From contig JAFCMP010000070.1 of assembly GCA_017506865.1 (NCBI GenBank), positions 62,001 to 126,000 of the forward strand: 64,000 nt of DNA. The letters run 5' to 3'. This stretch comes from Tribonema minus (Eukaryota; Sar; Xanthophyceae; Tribonematales; Tribonemataceae). A model generated the notes under the pieces. The model saw only the letters and a program-made list of their open reading frames with translations. It was not told where the DNA came from and searched no databases. Shown piece after piece: positions 34,320-46,650 of the stretch (the first letter of the stretch is position 1; each line of letters begins with the position of its first letter). A program made the translations under genes and the position numbers.

Positions 34320-34942
34320 TCAGTCCTTGCACGCTTTGATGATGGCATGGAGGTGCTGTGACTCTCGCTTGAAAGCTTTAAGCGAGTGACAGACCATAGC
34401 AGCAGCCGCCAACAGAGCTGGCATGTTCAAATGGCAGCAGGGGGGAGGAAAGGGGGTGGCAGCTGCAGTCACTTCCGTGACGGCAGCGGCAGCAGCGCGC
34501 CCAGCACGAGCGGTGGGAAGACAGCCGAATGTCACCAGCTGCCGCACTTTGGACGGTGCTGCTGGCCACAGTTGCGCCGCGGTGGCCTGCGGCGGAGCCG
34601 TGCGCTGCACTTGAGGTGGTGCTTTGGTCGCTGACCACGGGCACAGCGGACGTGAACTTCCCCTGAGGTGCTGCGCAACGTACGGCGCATGTGCCTGCTG
34701 CTCGGGCGTCGCGTTCGCCAGTGTGCGTGATGCCGGCGGTGCCAGTGCGATGGAGGGCGCAGCGCGACGGCGGCGGCAGCAGTTTCGGCGGCAATCGAGA
34801 GCGGCATGCCAGTGCCGTCGTCTGATGTACTACTCACGATCTTCGAGTCCCTGGTGACTGCAGTCATGGTATCACACTGCGGCTGCGCACCATAGGTCCC
34901 CCCCTGGGTCACGCGCTGTGCCAAACGGTGTTGCTTGCGCAC
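34320..34942 (-). other. Ala/Pro-rich minus-strand frame, duplicated at 36577-37255
   Basis: Both duplication units keep similar minus-strand text: LAPPASRTLA, LCPWSATxAPP, QRTAxPQATAAQLWxAAPSK and PALLAAAAxVxxxLKAxKR. The unit 1 frame switches once relative to unit 2 near 34750. It may be a fast-evolving or decayed gene, or an open frame carried by a recent duplication. No family recognised. Confidence 0.25.
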
Positions 34943-35734
34943 ATTTAAGTTTGTCAGCAGAATGTACTCCCAATAGTATCATCAGCAACAGCGGCAGCAC
35001 TGTCTGCTGCGCCGTTGAAGCGGCTTACAACTCAGCGGTGGTTGCGGCAACCGGCTGACTAGGTGCGTGCAGAGCCGACGGCAACAGCAGTCCTTTCCAT
35101 GGCTCAGCTGTGGCAGATCTTCAGCACCCACCGTCGTGTGTGCTTCGGTTGGTGGCCTCACGCTGTGTGCCAGCGCTCAACAAAGCAGCGTCTCGGCAGG
35201 GCATCATGGCGGCGTACAAGCGCCGGTTTACGGTGTACAGTGACCCACTGCACTGGCCCAGGGCTCAGATGTGACTCAAACGTCCCACACAAATTCCACA
35301 CAGCTTAAATCTCAGAAACGAAGGGATGCTGCCTCATAATTTGGCTTCAACGTTGTAATTGGGGCCCTTTGCCGGCGGCTGCAGCTTCAGGACGGCATCG
35401 TCTGCTTGTATCTTTCCCAGCCCAATCGGCCACCAAGATGGCGAGAGACTCAAATCTGGCGAGCAAACTTCAAATTCTTGTGCTCTGCGGTGCACTCCAG
35501 CAGCAGTTGCGGCATGGCGCGGCGACTCACTCTTTGCGATGCACAACCGGGCCTAGCCTCAGGGTTTGCAGACAGTGTTGCCTTGCACACACACCCGATG
35601 TGCGCACTCAATCATGCACTTGAAGTAGTGTCCGATGGTGACTCTCCTACTTAGCGCACCATCCGCCGCGCACGCGCCGCTCTGACTCCGCCCATCAAAT
35701 GCGTGCTTCACGCGCTGCGCTCTTGTTGCGTCAG

Positions 35735-35836
35735 ACGCTCAACATCGGGGAGCGCCTCGACTACCAAGCGGAGCTGCTAGACAAGGCGCAGAAGTTTCTG
35801 GCGGCGCAGGCGACCCTTAAGGACGCTTTGGGATAG
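35735..35836 (+). pseudogene. Orphan duplicate of the LON terminal exon
   Basis: Identical in length, acceptor (tgcgtcag) and TAG to 33287-33388. It could act as an alternative last exon coding the same 33 residues with a different 3' UTR, or be inert. Nothing upstream in unit 2 codes for the rest of the LON domain. Confidence 0.75.
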
Positions 35837-37951
35837 CTGCTGCCGCCGCAGCTGGGCAGGCTGGGGGGTGGTAGTGAATGGCCGCAAGAGGGGGAAAGGG
35901 GGGGGGGGGGGGGGGCAGGCATGAAGCCTGCAACTGTCCCTACTACAGTATTAGTAGTACAACATGCCTGTCCCAGCTGGCACCTTGGCTAGGTAAAGCA
36001 CGCCCTCACCAAGGGGGGGCCACGGGGGGGGGGGGGGGGAGGGGGGGGTCAGCCGCAGGGCTCTGAAGGCTGGTGTTGTGTTGCCCCAGCTTGTTTACCC
36101 CTGCAAATAGTTGAACAGACGTCACAGCGCGAGTAGCAAGTATACCAGGCGGGTGTGGAGCTGGAAGCCACACCCGCGCGCGCTCGGTCCTCTGTAATAC
36201 CGTTACAAATGATTTACTTTATAAATGATCGTTGATCCTTGCGCGTCCGTGTCCTGGGCTCATTGAACTGCCGCCGCCTGAATCCATCAGGTTACGGGTG
36301 GCCTTGTTTCTGCTGCCACATCTACGCCCAGCAATCTGCAGGCAGATGATGCAAGCAGCAGCCAGGTGTACTGTCGTTGGATGGTGTGTTGGCCAGCTTG
36401 CCCCGATGGCAGAGCTGAAGGATCTGGCAACATATGCTGCCAGCACAGCTCAAGCGCTTGCCATCAGAATCATGTTGGATCCGTGCGGTTGCAGCTGCGC
36501 ATCAGTGGAGAAGCACATGCTCAACGCGGCGACCTGCTGCATGCTGCGCACAACAAAACGCTGGGCTGTATGACACTCAAGTGTCAAAGCTGCAGTCCGT
36601 GCGCGCTTTGATGATGATGTGGTGGTGCCATGACAGGCGCTTGACAGCTTTAAGCCGGCGACCTACCAAAGCAGCAGCAGCCGCCAGCAGAGCTGGCGTC
36701 TTCGAACAGCAGCACGTGGGGGGGGGGGGGGGGGGGGGCACTTGTTTCCGCGTTGAGTCGGCCGCGGCGGCGGCGGCAGGCGCGACCAACACGAGGAGCT
36801 GAAAGCCGGGCGCGTGACACCAGCTGCTGCGCCTTGGACGGTGCTGCCTCCCACAGTTGTGCGGCGGTGGCCTGCGGCTGAGCCGTGCGCTGCAGTGGAG
36901 GTGGCGCTGTGGTCGCTGACCACGGGCACAGCAGACGCGCAGTTACTATGAGGTGCTGCACCGCGCACGGCACACGCACCTGCTGCTGGGGCGTTGCAGT
37001 CGCCAGTGTGCGCGATGCCGGCGGTGCCAGCGACAATAGCGGGCGCAGCGTAACGGCGGCAGCGGCAGTTTCGGCGGCAACCGAGGCGGCAGGCCACTGC
37101 TGCCGTCCAATGTAACACCCAAAATCATAGAGCCCCCAATGAATGGGGGTCATGGCATCAAACTGCGGCAGCGCAAAACAAGTTCCTCCATGGGTCATGT
37201 GCTGTGCCAAACGTTGCTGCTTGCGCAGATTTGAATTGTCTGCAGACGCACTCACGATAGTATCATCAGCAACAGCGGCGGCACTGTCTGCTGCGCCGTT
37301 GAAGCGGCTTACATCTCAGCGGCGGTGGCGGCAACCAGCTGACAAGGTGCGCGCAGAGGCGGCGGCAACAGCAGTCGCTTCCGTGGCGCAGCTGTAGCAG
37401 ATCTTCAGCGCCCATGGGCACCGTCGTGTGTGCTTCAGTTGCTTCAGTATCAGGTGACGCATGCGCTGTGTGCCAGGGCTCAACAAAGAGGTGTTCGCGG
37501 CAGGGCATCATGGCGGCGGACAAGCGCAGGTGTACGCTGTGCAGTGAGGCGGTGCACCGGTGCCGGCCTCAAAAGTGACTCGAATGTCCCTCCCACACAG
37601 CTTTCACAGCTTAAGACTCAGAAATGAAGGGATGCTGGCCCCTCATGCTTTGGCTTCAACGTTGTAACTGCATCTTCTGCTTTACCCAGCCCGACACCAA
37701 CAGACTTGATCGCGATTTTGCTCCGAGTTGCCACAACTTCAATTCTGTGTTTGAAGTTGAGGCTTGATAGAAGAGTTGCAGAAGCTGTCTGGTGCCCCGC
37801 AGCGATCGCAGCCTCGTGAACTCATTGGCACTGCTACCGTATTCTGGAATTGCAGAGCTGTCATCTGCATCTCGAGACGCCACACGCTGAAACACCAGAT
37901 TGATATTGCAGTTGTCCGTTAAGCAGTTCTGTGCAGTGCCGCTGCGGCTCC

Positions 37952-40900
37952 ATGGTGGTGGTAAGGAGGCTCCCACTGACGGTTCTGGATAGCTGCCATC
38001 TCTTTCTGGTGGCCATCTTCCTAGCGGGGGCAGCGCTGTGCCAGTACATCATCGTCGGCTTCTACAATGTGTTCCCATTCCCATCCGCACTGGACGCCCT
38101 CTACAGCAGGAGCAAGGGCCTCAAATCCTTCTTCCACATGCACCTCAGCGAGAGGAAGGAGGGCGGCATGGGCGGCCGCAGGACCGTCCGCGAGATGGTG
38201 GAGTCAGAGGGCTTCAAACTGGAGGAGCATCAGACCAGGACCGAAGACGGCTTCATCCTCGTGCTCCACCGCATAGTGCCTTTGAAACCCAGGGAGACCA
38301 ACGGCGACGACGCCGCGCCGCCGGTGCTGGTGATGCACGGGCTGATGCAGGACAGCGAGGCGCTGCTGGCGGGCGGGCGGGAGCACGCGCTGGGGCTATG
38401 GCTGGCGTCCCGGGGGTACGACGTGTTCCTGGGGAACAACAGGGGGAACCGCTACTCGCACAAGCATCTCTCATGGAGCCCGCATGACGAAGGTGAGGAG
38501 GGACGGGATGAAGCGGGGTGCTGCGCTCAGGTCGCCGCCGGCAGGTTGAGGCAGAGGCGCGCGCCGAGCGCTGCTACATGTATGTAGCACCAGAAGAGAA
38601 AACTGTTACAGAACGTGCTTTTCGCACGCCGGCCACCAGAGGATGATCAAGCTTACTAGAGTAGCACGCTATGATGTTACGGCCAGCAGTCATGACGCCC
38701 CCAGGGCTGCGTCTGGAATGAAAGCCCGAGAAACACGGCAGGACCCTCACACATGGTATACCAAGCTGACGGCAATTCAACTCCTGTATTCTTCGCCGTC
38801 TCAGTCAAGCCCTAAGTTTGGCGTACCTCATTTGAGTGTAGAGCCTGGAGAGTTGCTATTGACTGCTGTGCACCACAGCTCACAGAGCGTGCTGACGTGC
38901 CGATGGCAGTGCAGGCACGTGCTGCCGGTTCATGTCAGCGACAGCAGTATGGCGGCACGTCGCCTGTGTGCCACGAAAACTTCACGGTGATATTGACCCA
39001 GGATGGCTGCCTGCATAAATTTATGGTGACGAGTTGCAGTCGTGCCACATCCTTTGTTGTGAACGTCAGCTGGCGCCCTACAACCAGGTGTCGGGGTCGG
39101 CATTTACAGCGAAAGCACAGTGAATTCAGTAGTTGTCGTACCCTAATATCCGCAAGAAATCCATCAACGACGGCCTGAGCCCGCCCCCGCCTGACCCTCA
39201 GCTGGTCGGCAATGTACCGCTTCACCTCAGATGGCCACAGTGTCTGGATAAACTGCTTTCGCCACACCACACCATACTCACGCAGCTCACTGAGAGCTTT
39301 GCCATCATCAAGCCGCTGAGCACTGTGCTGAGCATTATGCCATGGCCGGCCGTGTCGCGTCCCTCGTCGGCCGCGCGCAGTGGCGCTGATGCCAGCGGCA
39401 GAGGCGCGGCGTCGCAGCAGCTTCGCCGCAGGCCTCTTGTGTCGATTCTACGCACTGATGTCGCTCGAGAGGGCCGGTCGCTGCCTGTGTGCTGCAGCCG
39501 CACGCCAGCACCGGCCACGAAACTGCTTGCGTGAACTCGGTGCGCGGCGCTACCAGTCCGACGCCCGTGCTGCACCCAGCCTAGCAGAAGTTGTCCCCCG
39601 GCAAGCCTGTGACGCGACGCGCGGCGGCAGCCGTGGCGTTAGGTTTGGGATCAGGATGAGGGCTAGGGTTACCGGGCGTGGTGACCGCCGCGCTGCACCT
39701 CAGCGTCCATCCCGCATCCTGTGTGCTCCGGTCGCTGCGGGGATGACGCGCACGCTCAGCCTGCCGTGACGTCGCCGCGCGCCAACGCTGGTGTGGGCGC
39801 GGTCAGCGGGACCTGAAGAGCTCAGACATGAAGTACTTCTACTTTGTTGAAGATGGAACACACTGGAACCCAACTGGCGCAGAAATAATATGTCCTCCAT
39901 CGGTTTGTGAGCTCTTTGTTGTGAGCACCGGTGAATGGCACGCTCGCTCAGCCTGTCGTGACGTCGCCGCGCGCCATCGCTGGTGTGGGCGCGGTCAACA
40001 GCACTTGAAGCGCGCAGGGATCAAGGACCTCCTGATTTGAATCATGGACAACACTGGTACCTGGCAAAGGAAAACTGAGTTTAATTGTTTACTTTCTGGG
40101 GTTTCTCGGCTGTGGGGAACCGGTAAAGGGCAGACTCGCGAGCTGCGGCAAGCGCGGTGCCGCCATGCGCCGCGCAATGTGCGCGGTCAACCTTCATGCC
40201 GCAAAGCGCACCTGCAGAGCTTTGTGCTACAGCTCCCGCTCCAGAACACATGTGACATGGAAGCACTTCATACACACATCACATGCAACTGCTACATACC
40301 CTTCTACCCCCCCTCCCCCCCCCTCCCACCCACACACACACACACACACGACATGACAGTAACACACACATACCCCCGCCGCCTCCGCCCCCCGCGCGCG
40401 CAGCCTACTGGAACTTCTCCATCGACGAACTCGCGCGCTACGACGTGCCGGCGCTGGTCGGCGCAGTGCTCGGCGTCACGCGCGCGCCGCGCCTCGCGTA
40501 CGTGGGCTTCTCGCAGGGCTCCGCGCAGATGTTCGCCGCGCTGAGCGCTGACACGGCGCTGCAGGCGCGCGTCGCGCTGTTCGCCGCGCTGAGCCCTGCC
40601 GCGCGCGCCAAGGGTTTATCCAAGAGCGTGAGTGGCGGCGCGGCGGCGTGCTGCCTTTGTGTGCGTGTGTGTAGCGAGCAGCGCGTGTGGTGTGGTGGTG
40701 TGTACATGTGGCGGCAGCGCCGAATGCATGTAGCGCTATCGCCAAGGGCCTGTCCAAGAGCGTGAGTGGCGCTGAGTGTGCTGTCTGTGCGTGCAACAAT
40801 GAGAGTGCTGTGCTGTCTTGTGTGCAGCAGTATGTGTATCGGTAGCGCCAAGGGCCTGTCCAAGAGCGTGAGTGGCGGCGCGGGTGGCGTGCTGCCTTTG

Positions 40901-43900
40901 TGTGCGTGTCGTAGCTAGCAGCGAGAATGGTGTGGTGGTGTGTACATGTGGCGGCAGCGCCAAGAATGTGTAGTGGTAGCGTTGGGGGCCTCTCCAAGAG
41001 CGTGAGTGGCGCGGGTGGCGCGCTGCCTTTGCGTGCATGTGTGTAGCAAGCAGTTCGCAGTGTGCAGTCTTGAGGGCAGCAGCGCCAAGGGTGTGTGATG
41101 TAGCGGTAGCGCCGAGGGTATGACCAAGAGCGTGAGTGGCGGCGCTGGTGGCGTGCTGTCTGCCTTTGTGTGCAGTCATGAGAGCGATGTGCTGTCTTGT
41201 GTGCAGCAGTGCGGAGCGCATGTATATCGGTAGCGCCTCAGGCCTGTCCAAGAGCGTGAAAAGCGTGAGTGGCGGCGCAGCAACGTGCGCGTGTGCGCGT
41301 CGTAGCCAGCGAGGGAGTGGTGTGCTGGTATGCATGTATGTACAGGTAGCCGCAGCGCCAAGGGTACATGTGTGTAGCGGTAAGCACCGAGGGTATATGT
41401 AGCGGCAGCGCCGAGGGTATGAAGCAGCGGCAGCGCCGAGGACCTCAAGAACGGGACTGGCGCGGTAACGTGCTGGTGTGTGTGTATCGGCAGGGGCCTG
41501 TTCAAGCGCGTGAGTAGCGCAGTGGTGTGATGGCGTGCGTGCATGCATGTATGTGCAGCAGCAGCGAGAGACTGCCGGCCTTTCCGAGAGCGCGAGTTGA
41601 CAATGCCGCTTTGCGTAGTGCTTCGCAGAGCCGGCCGAAATGTGATTGGAACCACACCGGGGCCTGGCAATGCATGTGTCAACGCCGGCAACCACATCTT
41701 TGTCGCTGATGCGGACTGTGACTGGAACCACAGCGGGGCCTGGCACTGCATGTGTGAACGCCCGCAACCACTTTTTTGACGCTTATGCGCGCGAGTGCCT
41801 GCTTCACGTCACCGCAAGGCCGCTGCACCTCACAGCGACTCGTGTGCCAGCTCCAAGGCGTGTTCCGCTGCGTTGGCGTCGAGGACGAATCCGCGTTCAT
41901 TATTCGTTTCGCACCAGCGGCGTCACCGCACGGCGAGCTGACGCTTGGCCCAACTTCGCTTGCCCTCCTCGCATCGCGCTTTTCCAGCGTCTGTCTCCTG
42001 CCTTGCCTCGTTGTAGTGTTCCACGCCTGTGGTGAAGACCACACAGCATGATGATGCCCCCCTCCCCCCCCCCCTCCCCCTCAGCATTCATACACGCACA
42101 TTTCATGCACACACTCTGACCCCCCCCTTCCCGCCCCCGCGCGCGCGTTGCTGCCGCAGGTCCTGACAACGCTCGTGCAGACGAACCTGCGCTTCATCAA
42201 CGTGCTCTTCGGGCGGCGCCGCATGCTGCCCATGACCGTCATGTGGCAGAACATTCTCAGCCGCACGCAGTTCGTGCGCGCGATCGACTGCGCCATGTGG
42301 TACCTCTTCAGCTGGAGCAACTCGCAGGTGAGAGGAGGGGGAGAGAGCCTCGCGATCCGTCAGGGAGGCGCAAGGGGGGGGGGGAGGGGGCGGGGGGTAG
42401 ATGCGCGGTGCAACAGTGTAACACTGAGCAGCAGCAGTCATGAGTCAACGCCATTTTGCACTCCACATAAACGTGCACTGTTGCATCATCAGGGTGGCAT
42501 ACGGATGGGACGGCACATCTGGCATCGGCTGCACCTCTGCAGTTCTGCCCGCCTCCTGGTGCTTTGGCTTGTGGTACACGAACCCCTGTAATCCCCCCCC
42601 ACCGGCCTCACGCTGCAGCAGCGCTCAGGATTGAATACGCGTTTGACGACGTCTCCGTCTCGAGTCGGTGTCGTGGCTGATACCAAAAGCAGGTTATAAA
42701 CAGCTGTGAACACATGATGCTGCGCGCGGCTTACGCGTGTGCGTGCACGAACAGCGCCACGTGATCACCCTTGACCCAAGCGACGCAACTCTCCCATGGT
42801 GCGGCGGGGGGGTCTCGCTAGAGGCAGCTGCGCGTCAGCAGCTGTGCGTCAGCAGCGGCGCGTCCCGTGTTACAATGCGCTGCCGTCACGACATACGTGC
42901 CGCTCCTCGAGCGCGTGCGCGCCGCACACGTGCAGGGCTCCAGCGGCTCCCCCCAACCCCCCCCCCTTCCCCCTCCCCCCTTCCTCGCTACCGCTTGCGC
43001 GCGGGGTCGAGCACGTGCACGCACCCCCCAAACTCTCACTTTTTGCAGCCGTTCCATTGAACCATGAGCAGCAAGTAACCTCATCCAAAACAAATATCGC
43101 GTAGACAGGAGAGTCGCCTCTGCGCGCCCGCGCCTGAACTTCAAGACTTGAGCTTCCTCCGCGTCCCGCTGCGCCGCCGCCGCCGCCGCAGGTCTCCCAC
43201 GCGCGCAAGTGCCAGCTGTACCCGCACATCTACAGCTTTGCGAGCGTCAAGTGCGTCGTACACTGGTTCCAGATGATCCGCTCGCGCCGCCTCGCCATGT
43301 TTGACGACACGCAGGACCCCGCGTACGCGCCCGTGAGCTACGACATCACGCTCATCCGCTGCCCCGTCGCCGTCATGTTCGGCGGCCGCGACCTCATCGT
43401 GGAGGTGCGTGCGTCACCACTTGAAGTACAACACTTGAAGTAAGATTTTGTGTCCCCTGGTTCGGCGCGCCGCGGGCGGTGAGGATGACGGTGCGAGTCG
43501 CATTGTGGCACCGAATATAATGGTCTGCTCCCCGCATTATCGTGCGGCAACCGCAACCTCATCGTGGAGGTGCGAGCGCCACCACTTGAAGCATGACTTT
43601 TGGTTTGACACAGTTTTGGCGGCGCCGGTGGCGACGATGGCGGTGCGCGGCGCGTCCTGGCAGCACGTCTCCGATGACATGCTCTGTGCAATAACGTCAT
43701 CGCCTCAGTTGACATGATTCTCTGGTTCGATGAATGGTTTGTTCAAAGTGGCGGGCGTCTCTGCGCGCAACCATGGACAAGTCGGCAAGGCGCAGCTGGG
43801 GCGCTGGCTCGCTGCACGGCGGCCGCTCTCGCATCGCCGCAGCGAGATGCATGCGCCACAGACACCATGCTGCCGCCTGTGCGCGCCTTCAGCACACGCC

Positions 43901-44651
43901 TATATGCCCTTGCGCTCGCTCGGACACACCTGCAGTACTTGTTGAAGAAGCGCTGCTCGGCAGTAGCGGGCGCGCGGGCCGCGCTCTCCCTGAGGCATGA
44001 CGCCGCACCCGCTGCCGCTGCGGTAACGTAGGAGGCGTCGGCAGTAACAGGCCACCGGCGCTCGGCACTTGACGCAGCACGGGTGTTCGCAGCTGCAGGC
44101 GGCGCGAGCGATGCGCCTTCTGCGTGCTGCCGATGCGACATCTGCGCAGTGCGTTGGCGTATGAGCATGTCCGTCATGAGAGCGCCGGCCAGCGGGCACA
44201 TATGTCGGCGCGCTGCGCTCCGCAGCAGCTCTGCGGTGCGTGCAGCAGGAGGGGGGGACGCCCCCTCCTCATCTGCCCCCCGACGAGAGCGATGCGCAGA
44301 AATGCATCCGCCGCACTGATGTTCCAGCCTGCCGCAGGGGCGCTGCATGCTGCAGACACCCTTTGCTGCGCAGAGGCAGAGCGCTGGGACTCTGCCTCCG
44401 CCCGCACTGCTCGCCGTGTGCGCCCGCTGCCGCAGCATCTGCGCCCAACTTCAACTTCAACTCATACTTCTCGACGCTCGCCGCTGCCTCCGCCGCAGTG
44501 CGAGAGCCTCAGCGCGGAGCTGCCGAACTGCGTGCTGTCGCACTGCGAGGACAAGTACGAGCACCTCGACACCATGTGGGCCGACACCGCCAAGGACGCC
44601 ATCTTCCCCAGGCTGCACGCGCTGCTGCGCGCGCTGCCACCTCAAAGTTGA
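37952..44651 (+). CDS. Acid-lipase-type alpha/beta hydrolase (five exons)
   Basis: Exons 37952-38492, 40404-40627, 42160-42327, 43192-43404 and 44499-44651 join in phase; 432 residues. Homologous to the gastric/lysosomal acid lipase family, which cleaves triacylglycerols or sterol esters. Seen: a membrane-inserting N-terminus (LFLVAIFLAGAALCQYIIVGFY), the AB-hydrolase lipase segment (REMVESEGFKLEEHQTRTEDGFILVLHRI), the oxyanion-side VLVMHGLMQDSEA, ASRGYDVFLGNNRGNRYS, the nucleophile elbow GFSQG (Ser217), the acid in GGRDLIV (Asp378) and the base in YEHLD (His404). The triad is complete and the length fits (about 400 in animals). Secretory-membrane location is inferred; a lipid droplet or vacuole is equally possible. 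Intron 2 holds the exon-edge tandem repeat noted separately. Confidence 0.88.
39741..40010 (+). repeat. Duplicated segment in lipase intron 1
   Basis: acgctcagcctgccgtgacg and what follows (about 39751-39815) recurs at about 39942-40008 with a few changes, ending gacctgaagag or cacttgaagcg. It lies inside the intron with no coding constraint visible. Confidence 0.65.
40295..40385 (+). repeat. C-rich/CA microsatellite next to the lipase exon 2 acceptor
   Basis: Poly-C/T followed by (CA)n (acacacacacacacac, 40332-40348), ending 20-30 nt before the acceptor cgcgcgcag. It may act as the polypyrimidine tract. Confidence 0.7.
40608..41530 (+). repeat. Minisatellite copying the 3' end of lipase exon 2 plus its donor
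   Basis: The exon end AAGGGTTTATCCAAGAGC with donor GTGAGT recurs as aagggcctgtccaagagc|gtgagt at about 40755, 40861, 40995, 41125 and 41249, and degenerately at about 41445 and 41502. Period is about 105-135 nt. Several copies could still encode KGLSKS before a donor. Confidence 0.85.
41637..41790 (+). repeat. Two-copy 73-nt repeat in lipase intron 2
   Basis: gattggaaccacaccggggc ... ttgtcgctgatgcg (about 41645) and gactggaaccacagcggggc ... ttttgacgcttatgcg (about 41718) are head-to-tail copies differing at scattered sites. Confidence 0.7.
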
Positions 44652-45990
44652 AGTTTGCTGCGCGGAGAGCCGCTGTCACCACCCGCCTTCAACGCCCCAA
44701 CACCAACACCAATGAGCCGTAGATCCCTCAAGTTTCCTGGGAGAAGCGCGCAGCGCTTCCTATGAGTTGAAGATTACGGCATCGCTTCAGCACGGCAGTG
44801 CTCAACGCAGTGGGCACGGTACACTCAGGCCCATCCACATAGTTGAGGTTCTCCGGAGCGGCTTCCGGCTGCGATACGCACCCCCGCATGTACAGCCTCC
44901 GCGTCACGACACGCGCTCGTCGTTCAGCTGCCGCCACCGGCAAGGGAGTTGAAGGTCACGGCGCAAGTCGACACGCACGCGCGGGGCAGGCGCGCGCGCT
45001 CTCGCGGCGCACTCTGGCGGCAGCCCGCGGCATCCTAATCCTTCAGGACGTTCATGCGCTCTTCGCGTGCCACATGCACCGCGGCAGCGCCATCATGTGT
45101 TTACAGTAGCTGATCATCATCAGGGGGGGGCGGCGCTGGCGATGTCTTGCGCGCCAGCCCCCCCGCAATTTTCGTGTCTGCGTATCGCGCTCGCACGCGC
45201 GCGGCGGCGGCGGCGGCGGCGGCGGCGGTCGCGAGCTTCGCTCCGTCCCATGCGCCTCCTGCCGCGCCGTCGCCTGGGGTTCATGCTGTTATTCGTGCTT
45301 CGGGAGGTGTGCGTGCATTTTTGTTCAGCAGAGGGCCGGCGTCATGTTGAAGATCAATAGCGACGGGCGGTTGCCATTTCATTCCCCTCTCGCCGTTCCC
45401 AATTGCTAACTGTATGCGTGTGCAGCTGGCATGACATGATGCAAAGCGTTGCTCAACGGTGCAGGCGTCAACTTCCTTTTGCCTGCACTTCGACGAGATG
45501 GATGGCTACCCACGACTCATGACTCATCGCCAATCAGGACTCGCAATCAGCATCGAGCTGCAATGTAAGTGCGTGTTCATGTCCTCAGCTCATCCATTTC
45601 CCCAGCTGTACATGCAAAGCACCGAAATCAATGTGCGTGCGTCCGGCATCGGACTAGGAGCTTTCAAACGCGTCTGACAACGTCACGGTGCACAATGATA
45701 CACGGTCTCATCACCTCTTGCAGTCGTTGCGTGTCTTGACAGTGGGGCGGAGCGCAGGCGCATGCACATTTGACATTGAAGCTTTCACACAATCATCCCC
45801 AGGCGATGCGCCTCTGCTCGCTTGTTGCGTGTGCGTGTGTCCAAAAGGGGCAGGACTTGCCAAAACTGTAAGCCAATGCACCGTCAATAAGGAACCGACA
45901 ACCGGAAACTACAAGCTGCGTCGTGCACGGCTGCCCCCATGTGAGTGGTGAGCACTGCTTCAGAATGCTTATACAAAAAGAAGAGTCTTG
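44652..45990. other. Spacer after the lipase gene; weak open frames
   Basis: GC-rich first half with a GCG/GGC triplet run at about 45204-45235. The frame 45459-45570 (+, FCLHFDEMDGYPRLM) looks slightly protein-like and is followed by a GTAAGT, but I could not connect it to another exon. Confidence 0.3.
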
Positions 45991-46439
45991 CGGCATGTCG
46001 TGGGTTTCAGGATGAAGATCGGAGTGACTAGCGTTCCCTCATGGTCTCTGAATCAGATTCTCTCGAGATCATGTTACGACAGTTGTAGTGATTGTAGCGA
46101 CATCGTAATGAAAGAATTTTGCTTGCGGTATACTAGTATACTATAGCATTTGGCATTCGGTACAGGCGAGTTCTTTGGATGGCGTGCTGGGCGTCACAAT
46201 AGCCTACTCAAGTATTTACAGCGCTGGACTCAACATTGCAATGACATACCATGTAGTCTACTGGACTGTAGTACACTACAGAGAATTGATATATCAAAAC
46301 TACATTTACTTGTTTGATTTACACAAGAAGTGTCTACGGTAACCGCTGCGATTGCAGTGATGCTTAAATCAGGTGGGCATTTACAAGTTTTAGTAGTGTG
46401 CAGCAGTGTTGGCAGCGCTTCAATATCATGATACTACCG

Positions 46440-46650
46440 CTGCATCTTGTCACGCCGTAGAATCGCTGGCCCCGCGGCAGAACGTGCGGCACCTGCATCG
46501 AAGGCTGCCGCTGCTGCTGCCGCCGCTGCTGCCGCCACCGCATCAGTTGCGGCGCCTGCCGCATTGGGCGTTGCTGCCGCCAATAGTAACATATGTGACA
46601 ATCTGGCCCAGGGGCGTTTCCGCGCCCTGAGCGAGAATAAAAGAAACAGC
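46440..46650 (+). mobile_element. Dispersed element tail (copy 3)
   Basis: AATCTGGCCCAGGGGCGTTTCC then GCGCCCTGAGCGAGAATAAAAG matches the tail at 20090-20146. It is preceded by a CTG/CCG-rich stretch and followed by an A-rich end, as expected for a 5'-truncated insertion. Confidence 0.45.

Larger units (their letters stand above)
33037..37700 (+). repeat. Tandem segmental duplication, period about 2.45 kb, including the LON terminal exon
   Basis: Unit 1 about 33037-35481, unit 2 about 35482-37700. Landmarks recur in order: gcggtgcactccagcagc (33043/35488); the 102-nt terminal LON exon (33287-33388 and 35735-35836, identical with its acceptor and stop); G-runs at 33449 and 35898; tagtattagtagtac (33500/35948); the Ala/Pro-rich minus-strand frame (34320-34940/36580-37255); and ggcttcaacgttgtaa (35342/37648). 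Unit 2 has diverged by small indels. Confidence 0.85.

Noticed and set aside
40736..41767. 343-codon minus-strand frame over lipase intron 2
   Set aside because: The frame is the antisense of the minisatellite units, so repeated Ser/His/Thr text is periodic by construction.
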